A DNA stretch of 64,000 nucleotides from Polyangium fumosum. Its GTDB lineage: Bacteria > Myxococcota_A > Polyangia > Polyangiales > Polyangiaceae. Within the stretch, counting starts at the first letter, position 1, and every line of letters begins with the position of its first letter. The notes beneath the pieces were generated by a model, which worked only from the letters and a program-made list of their open reading frames with translations, was not told where the DNA came from and did no database searches. Below are positions 59,097-64,000 of this stretch, piece after piece. Made by a program: the position numbers and the translations under genes. The stretch covers positions 1-64,000 of the forward strand of contig NZ_SSMQ01000057.1 of NCBI RefSeq assembly GCF_005144585.1. The letters are read 5' to 3'.

Positions 59097-59651
59097 ATGA
59101 CCCCGCCTCGCCGAGATCCGGACGAAGTCGCGCTTTCTGCGCTCGCGCAGATCGCGCGTGGCCTCGTCTCGACCCCGGGCGCGCAGGGCGGCGCGCTCGG
59201 GTATGGCACGTGGAAGCAAGGTTTTCGCGAGCTCGTCCAGCGGGATGCGCTGGACACGCTTCTCGTCTCCGTGCTTGGCGGCGCCTACCTCTTTTGGCTC
59301 GCCGAGAAAGACAAGAACCCGCGGTGCCGCACGTTCTGGGACGCCGCGGTGTTCGTCTCGACCTGCCTCTCTGTGGGGTACGACAACAAATTCGCGCAAA
59401 CCGAATCGGGCAAGGCCCTCGCGACCTTCCTCATGACGTTTGGCCCGAGCGTCGCGGCGAACGCGTTCGCCCCGCCCGCCGCCGCGCAGCAAAATTCCGT
59501 CGGTTCGCCCACCAATGGGCCCAACGCGCAGGTTTCCGTCGACACGGCGGAGTCGATCGCCCTGCAAAAGGCCATTCTCGCGCGCCTCGACGCGATCCTC
59601 GCCGAGCTCCAGTCCGCCCGTCCACCGTCCGAGAGAAACGTGCGGGGCTGA
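59097..59651 (+). CDS. Two-TM potassium-channel-like membrane protein
   Basis: 184 residues. Helix 1 is about 52-69 (LDTLLVSVLGGAYLFWLAE). A pore helix and filter-like loop (FWDAAVFVSTCLSVGYDNKF, 80-99) and helix 2 (about 104-124) follow. The TM-pore-TM layout and S-V-G-Y-D match the ion-channel signature TVGYGD, but the second filter Gly is missing (SVGYDN), so selectivity is doubtful. The C-terminus (about 148-176) is predicted amphipathic helix, a possible tetramer coil. The start is 4 nt after the flotillin stop, so the two are surely co-expressed. It could be a divergent cation channel or a non-conducting relative. Confidence 0.75.
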   Translation: MTPPRRDPDEVALSALAQIARGLVSTPGAQGGALGYGTWKQGFRELVQRDALDTLLVSVLGGAYLFWLAEKDKNPRCRTFWDAAVFVSTCLSVGYDNKFAQTESGKALATFLMTFGPSVAANAFAPPAAAQQNSVGSPTNGPNAQVSVDTAESIALQKAILARLDAILAELQSARPPSERNVRG

Positions 59652-59746
59652 CAGGAAATTCCGTTTCGACTACCATGAGCGGCCGCTCCCGGACCACGGG
59701 CCCTTGCCTGACCGCCGCCCGGTCCGGTTTGTCGAGGAGGACCGCC

Positions 59747-61156
59747 ATGACGTTTACTGCGACGCACGGATCCGGAAGGCATGCCATCGTCATTGGGGGT
59801 GGTATCGCGGGCCTCTCCGCCGCGCGTGTGCTCACCGAGCATTTCGACCGCGTCACCGTGCTCGAGCGCGACAAACCGCAGAGCGGCGCCGAGCACCGCG
59901 CCGGCGTCCCCCAGGCCCGGCACGTCCACATTCTCCTCGCGGGCGGTGAGCAAGGATTGGAAGCGCTCTTCCCGGGGCTCCGCGAAGAGCTCACGGCGGC
60001 CGGGGCGCCGTGGGGCGACTATGCCGGCACATCGCTCATCAATTTTCCGATATTCCGCCTGCCGCATTCGACGAGCGGCGTCGAGGTGAGCTTCGCGAGC
60101 CGCCCGTTTCGGGAGTACACGATGCGGTGTCGGCTCGAGCGTGGCGGCCGGGTCGAGTTTCGTCATGGCGTCCAGGTGAAGGGCCTCGTCGGCGAGGGTC
60201 ACGGGGTCTCGGGCGTCAAGATCCGCGACAGCCGTGGCGAGGACGTCTTGCGGGCAGACTTCGTGGTCGCGGCGTGCGGCCGCGAGGGCCGGGTGGACGA
60301 GTGGCTCGCGGAGCTCGGCTACTCGACGCCGCGCGAGGAGACGGTCGACGCGGCCCTGTCTTATTCGACCCGCTGGTATCGTGGTCCTCGTAGCCTCTCG
60401 CGGTACAACCTCGTCGTGGACCTCCCGACCCCCCCGGATCTGCCGCGGGGCGGAGGCTTCATGTCGTGCGAGGACGGCAAGTGGTTCGTCACGCTGATGG
60501 GCATCGCGGGCGAACGCGCGCCGCTCGACGAAGAGGGATTCAACGCCTGGGTCCGCAACCTGCGATTCCCCGAGGTATGGGATCTCGTGCAGAAAGCCGA
60601 GCCGGCCTCTCCGATCTATGGCTCGGCGAAGACGGAGAACCGGCACCGCCATTTCGAGGAGCTGAAGCGCTTCCCGGACCGCTTCGTGGCGCTCGGCGAC
60701 GCGGTCGCCTCGTTCAACCCGATGTATGGCCAGGGCATGACGATGGCGGTGCTCGGCGCGATGGAGCTCGCGGCCTGCCTTGCGGAGCAACGCGAGCGCA
60801 TTGGCGGCCCGAGCCTCGTGGGGTTGTCGCGCCGATTCCAGCGGCGCCTCGCGCGGGTCCTGCAATCGGTGTGGGGAATGGCGATCACCGAGGATTTTCG
60901 CTGGTCGGCGACGCGGGGCGAGCGCCCCGGGGGGATCAGCCGGGTGGTGGGGAAGTACATGGACGAGCTCATGAATACAGTCCCGGACGACGAGCTCGTG
61001 TTCCAGAAGTTCGTCCGCGTGCAACATTTGCTGGACCCGGTTTCGGCGCTGCTCGCGCCGGACGTGGCAGGACGGGTCATCGAGAGGGCGACGCGGCCCG
61101 TGCGGGCGGGGGTGCGTGAGGTGGTGGGAGGGCTCGTGCAGCAGGTGGGCGGGTAG
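59747..61156 (+). CDS. FAD-dependent monooxygenase / oxidoreductase
   Basis: 469 residues from ATG 59747, with a strong GAGGAGG 8-9 nt upstream. The FAD dinucleotide motif is AIVIGGGIAGLSAARVL with the acidic end of strand 2 (VTVLERDK). VPQARHVHILLAGGE carries the Arg-His region of the 2-polyprenyl-phenol/PHBH-like group. The second FAD motif is FVALGDAVASFNPMYGQGM. Members hydroxylate or epoxidise aromatic or isoprenoid substrates. The GVPQxRHxH signature is common in geranylgeranyl-reductase-like and squalene-epoxidase-like enzymes. The substrate is not evident. It is 95 nt after the channel-like gene and could be separately transcribed. Confidence 0.87.
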   Translation: MTFTATHGSGRHAIVIGGGIAGLSAARVLTEHFDRVTVLERDKPQSGAEHRAGVPQARHVHILLAGGEQGLEALFPGLREELTAAGAPWGDYAGTSLINFPIFRLPHSTSGVEVSFASRPFREYTMRCRLERGGRVEFRHGVQVKGLVGEGHGVSGVKIRDSRGEDVLRADFVVAACGREGRVDEWLAELGYSTPREETVDAALSYSTRWYRGPRSLSRYNLVVDLPTPPDLPRGGGFMSCEDGKWFVTLMGIAGERAPLDEEGFNAWVRNLRFPEVWDLVQKAEPASPIYGSAKTENRHRHFEELKRFPDRFVALGDAVASFNPMYGQGMTMAVLGAMELAACLAEQRERIGGPSLVGLSRRFQRRLARVLQSVWGMAITEDFRWSATRGERPGGISRVVGKYMDELMNTVPDDELVFQKFVRVQHLLDPVSALLAPDVAGRVIERATRPVRAGVREVVGGLVQQVGG

Positions 61157-61204
61157 GGGGCTCTCGTCCGCCTCTCGCGGCCTACCCCTGAACCGCGCCG
61201 CCCG

Positions 61205-62554
61205 TCATTCCTTCCGGACCAAAAACGCCGCCACGAAATACCCATCCGTCCCCTGCACGTGTGGCAGGAGCCGGAAGCTCGTCGCTCCCTCGCTCAGGAT
61301 CTCCCGCGGAAGCTCCGCCTCGATCGGCTGTTTTTCCAGCCGCACCCCTGTGCCCGACGGCTCCCCCGCGAGCCGCTCGACCACCTCCTCGGCCTCCTCC
61401 CGCAGCACGCTGCACACCGCGAAGACCAGCCGCCCCCCGTCCTTCACCCGCGTCGCCGCGCTCCGCACGATCGCAATCTGCAGCTCCGACAAACGTTTCA
61501 CGTCCTCCGCCGTCCGCCGCAGCGCGATCTCCGGCCGCCGCCGCAGCGTCCCCACCCCCGAGCACGGCGCGTCCACGAGCACCCGGTCATAATCGCGCGG
61601 CACCTCCTCGAACGACCCCGTCCGCGCCGCCCAGTCGACCGCGTACGCAGCCCGTGCCCCGCGCCCCGCTGGCCCTTCCTTCAACCGTTCGAGCTTCGCC
61701 GCATAGAGATCCGCCGCATCGACCGCGCCCTCGGGGCCCACCTCGTCCGCGAGCAGCCACGTCTTGTTTCCTCGCCCCGCGCAGGCGTCGAGCACCCGCT
61801 CGCCCCGCCGCGCCCCGAGCGCGAGCGCCACCACCTGCGCCCCTTCCTCCTGCACGATCCAAGCCGTCCCCGCGCCCGGCAACCGCCGCACGTCCCCGGC
61901 CCCGCGCACGAGGATCGCCCGCGGCGAGGCGTGCCCCTCCTCGAATGTGCCTTCTGGACAAACCTCCCGCAATCGCGCGACCCACGCCGCCCGATCCTCC
62001 GAAAGCGCGAGCGACAACCCCAGCGGCGGCGGCACCGGCCCGGCCGCGAGGTAAGCCTCCGCCGCGCTCCGCCCGAGCGATCGACGCAGCGATCCTCGGA
62101 GCCACCCCGGCGCCGACGCGCTCGCCGCCTCCATCAGCGACGGCCGCCCCTTCGCCTCGACCTCCGCCGCGAGCTTGCGCAAAATCGCATTCGCGAACGA
62201 CCCCGTCCGCACGTCCCCCTCCGCGCGGATCGCCCCCACCGCCTCGTTCACCGCGGCGAACGCCGGCACCCGATCCAGAAAGCAGATCGCATACGCGGCC
62301 ATGAGCACCTGCGCCCGCGCGATCGGCGACGGCAGGTCGAGCCTGTTCTTCGGCGTCAATGCCGAAAGCCTGACGACAAGCGCGGCTTCCGTCCGCAAGA
62401 CCCCGTACACGAGCTCGGTCGCGAGCCCCGCGTCGCGTGGGTCCATTCCGGACCGCCGTCCGAGCTCGGCGTCGAGCGCCGCGGCCGCGAACGCCTCCGC
62501 GCTCCACACCCGCGCGAGCACCCGCGCCGCGATGAGCCTTGCTTCGCTAATCAA
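61205..62554 (-). CDS. rsmB: 16S rRNA (cytosine-967-C5)-methyltransferase RsmB
   Basis: 449 residues. The N-terminal NusB-like domain (about 1-140) has RDAGLATELVYGVLR and RVPAFAAVNEAV. The RsmB/NOP2 methyltransferase domain follows, with the SAM-binding VLDACAGRGNKTWLLAD and two catalytic Cys motifs, VLVDAPCSGVGTLRRRPE and LVFAVCSVLREEAEEVV. The second is usually TCS and is VCS here, with the Cys kept. The C-terminal DGYFVAAF is typical. It methylates C967 of 16S rRNA. Its ATG overlaps the end of the upstream rseP by 8 nt, so the two are translationally linked. Confidence 0.94.
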   Translation of the reverse strand: MISEARLIAARVLARVWSAEAFAAAALDAELGRRSGMDPRDAGLATELVYGVLRTEAALVVRLSALTPKNRLDLPSPIARAQVLMAAYAICFLDRVPAFAAVNEAVGAIRAEGDVRTGSFANAILRKLAAEVEAKGRPSLMEAASASAPGWLRGSLRRSLGRSAAEAYLAAGPVPPPLGLSLALSEDRAAWVARLREVCPEGTFEEGHASPRAILVRGAGDVRRLPGAGTAWIVQEEGAQVVALALGARRGERVLDACAGRGNKTWLLADEVGPEGAVDAADLYAAKLERLKEGPAGRGARAAYAVDWAARTGSFEEVPRDYDRVLVDAPCSGVGTLRRRPEIALRRTAEDVKRLSELQIAIVRSAATRVKDGGRLVFAVCSVLREEAEEVVERLAGEPSGTGVRLEKQPIEAELPREILSEGATSFRLLPHVQGTDGYFVAAFLVRKE

Positions 62555-64000
62555 CGAGCTCCCTCAACTGCCCTTGGATCACGTCCCACCGTCGCTCCAC
62601 GTCATTCTTGAACGCCACCCCCATCAATGCAAAGAGCACGAGCAGGCCCACGAGGCTCGCGATCTCCCGCACCCGCAGCGGCAGAGGCCGCCTCGACACG
62701 GCCTCGAACAGGAAAAACAGGAGATGACCGCCATCGAGCACCGGGATCGGGAGCAGGTTCACGAGCCCGAGGTTGATGGAAATCACAGCCATCGCCCACA
62801 CGAAATACGAGACGCCCTTCGAGCCCTCCTCGCCGACCACGTCGTAGACCGTGATCGGCCCGCCCAGCGTCGAGATGCTCACCTTGCCCTCGACGATCCG
62901 CACGATCCCCACCACGATGAACCGGATCACGTCGTACGTCTCGTCGAGCGCGCTCCTGAGCGCGAATGGCAAGAGCGACGCGTGCTCCACGTACGCCTCC
63001 GGCACCACCGGCGACCAGTTCGACGCCCGCACGAAATAGCGCGGCCGGTGCTGGCCGTATTCGTCGATCCAGTCCTCGCGCCGCAGCAGGATCGTCCCGC
63101 TCTTCTTCACCCCGCCCCGCAGCCACGTCACCATGTGCGGCCGATCCGGCGCCACGAGCAGCCGTTCGAGGAACGTCGCCCACGCCGTCACCACCGCCTG
63201 GTCCACCTCCACGATTCGATCGCCGGGCCGCATATCGGCGTTCCATTCCGCCGAACCCTCCGCCACGTCGAATACATAAAGGTCCGCCGATTCGAGCCCC
63301 GTCCGCGACTCCAGATCGCCGTGCCCGCTCGCCTCCGGCGTCAGCGCCGCCACGCCCGACTCGTACACGGCCATGTCCGCGAGCCCGCCGAACGCGCGTG
63401 GCACCTTCACCGGCCGCAAATACGTCACCGGCACCGTCTCGCCGTGGTTCTCCGACAGCGCCGTTTCGAGGTCCGCGAACGTCTTCACCGGCCGCCCGCG
63501 CACCTCCGTCACGAGGTCGAACGTCCGGAGCCCTGCGCGGTAGGCCGGCGAATCGGGCCGCGAAATCCCCACGACGGCCGCGGGCCGGCTCGGCTTGATG
63601 CCGATTTCGCCGACCTTCTCCACGATGTCGAGCGGCTTCCGGACGACCTTCTCCTCCGGCACCACCACGACTTCGACGTGCTCGTTGTTGCGAAACACCT
63701 TGAGCCGCAGCTCTTTGCCGGGGCTCTCCCCGATGATCCGCGCGAGCTCGGCGAACGTCGAGATTCGCTCGCCGTCCACCTCGAGCACCCGATCGCCCGG
63801 CGTGAGTTTTCCCTCGGCCGGATGTCCGGGCAAAACGAAGCCGACCGTGGGGGGCGAAAAACGCGTCTCCCCCACGAAAACGGAGAAATAAAGGAGAACC
63901 GGGAACAGGATGTTCATCGCCGGGCCCGCGATGACGATGATCACGCGTTTCCAGAGCGCCTGCGCCTCGAACGTACGCTTGCGATCCTCGGGCAGCACCG
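62547..64000 (-). CDS. rseP: RIP metalloprotease RseP, N-terminus beyond the window
   Basis: 484 codons are visible. The first ~60-100 residues, including the HExxH zinc site, lie past position 64000. The visible part starts within the family segment LPEDRKRTFEAQALWKRVIIVIAGPAMNILF (shown by FEAQ, WKR and the GP.MN.LF motif). Two PDZ domains follow (about 55-130, PGDRVLEVDGERI, and about 140-265, with MRPGDRIVEVDQ). The last part holds membrane helices with LGLVNLLPIPVLDGGHLLFF, the second zinc-ligand Asp motif. It would cut an anti-sigma factor within the membrane. The central PDZ part is longer than in E. coli. Confidence 0.92.
   Translation of the reverse strand, partial: VLPEDRKRTFEAQALWKRVIIVIAGPAMNILFPVLLYFSVFVGETRFSPPTVGFVLPGHPAEGKLTPGDRVLEVDGERISTFAELARIIGESPGKELRLKVFRNNEHVEVVVVPEEKVVRKPLDIVEKVGEIGIKPSRPAAVVGISRPDSPAYRAGLRTFDLVTEVRGRPVKTFADLETALSENHGETVPVTYLRPVKVPRAFGGLADMAVYESGVAALTPEASGHGDLESRTGLESADLYVFDVAEGSAEWNADMRPGDRIVEVDQAVVTAWATFLERLLVAPDRPHMVTWLRGGVKKSGTILLRREDWIDEYGQHRPRYFVRASNWSPVVPEAYVEHASLLPFALRSALDETYDVIRFIVVGIVRIVEGKVSISTLGGPITVYDVVGEEGSKGVSYFVWAMAVISINLGLVNLLPIPVLDGGHLLFFLFEAVSRRPLPLRVREIASLVGLLVLFALMGVAFKNDVERRWDVIQGQLRELVD

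Noticed and set aside
56951-59257. 768-codon minus-strand frame rich in Gly, Leu, Asp and Arg
   Set aside because: Antisense to the flotillin coiled coil. The Leu/Gly/Asp pattern is the complement of Ala/Glu/Lys heptads.
59285-61027. 580-codon minus-strand frame
   Set aside because: Antisense to the FAD enzyme, whose GGGIAG and GD motifs and ribosome site define the plus strand as coding.
61151-61187. GGGTAGG / CCTACCC repeat as a terminator between the FAD gene and rsmB
   Set aside because: Only 7 bp with a 23-nt loop, part of it inside the stop region, and no T-run. Too weak to call.

Overview
The window is about 70% G+C with very strong GC bias at third codon positions, and it is almost fully coding. 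It looks like the chromosome of a myxobacterium, most likely of the Polyangium/Sorangium group. That placement is inferred from the base composition, a MYXO-CTERM-like protein tail, Cys-rich CGDG...CDDG repeats, very large TPR proteins and a sigma54-type regulator. No tRNA, rRNA, insertion sequence, CRISPR array or integrase was seen.

Layout. 1-2.2 kb: a truncated lipoprotein gene (minus), a small Gly/Gln-repeat lipoprotein and a CcmE-like protein of the variant CXXXY type. 2.2-17.4 kb: a complete type II secretion operon on the minus strand, in transcription order gspC, a small membrane protein, gspD, gspE, gspF, a GspG-like protein without a prepilin site, then gspG, H, I, J, K, L, M, N. 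The prepilin peptidase gene (gspO) is not here. Directly upstream lies an NtrC-type sigma54 activator (17.6-19.0 kb). 19.1-24.6 kb: an isochorismatase-like hydrolase, an unknown protein, a thioredoxin-like [2Fe-2S] ferredoxin and two surface or lipoprotein genes (a PPC/Cys-rich protein and a VWA/Cys-rich protein). The VWA gene has a close match to a sigma54 promoter, and its Shine-Dalgarno sequence lies in a hairpin. 24.9-27.9 kb: a membrane histidine kinase translationally coupled to bioA.

27.9-35 kb: a BNR/HCF136-like exported protein and dnaX on the minus strand, diverging from ybaB-recR-ridA and a large Pro/Arg/Ala-rich protein. 35-48 kb: a minus-strand operon of a giant 3746-residue TPR protein, a DUF374 acyltransferase-like protein and a class IV aminotransferase. 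The TPR gene has an equally open antisense frame, which is rejected as a shadow. 48-50 kb: 3-hydroxybutyryl-CoA dehydrogenase and enoyl-CoA hydratase, convergent. 50.4-52.9 kb: a STAND-type NTPase with an N-terminal death-like adaptor domain and C-terminal TPRs. 53.0-54.8 kb: a two-gene unit of a 3-beta-HSD-like SDR and a eukaryote-like steroid 5-alpha-reductase homologue that keeps the catalytic Glu/Tyr pair. 54.8-55.7 kb: an amidohydrolase. 56-59.7 kb: a YqiJ-like OB-fold membrane protein with an Asp/His-rich loop, a flotillin, and a two-TM potassium-channel-like protein. 59.7-64 kb: an FAD monooxygenase, rsmB, and rseP cut by the window edge.

The parts most worth follow-up are the flotillin/channel module, the SRD5A/SDR pair, the STAND protein, the sigma54 link between the activator, the secretion operon and the VWA operon, and the CcmE variant. 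All functional assignments come from reading motifs and gene order by eye. No database search was run.
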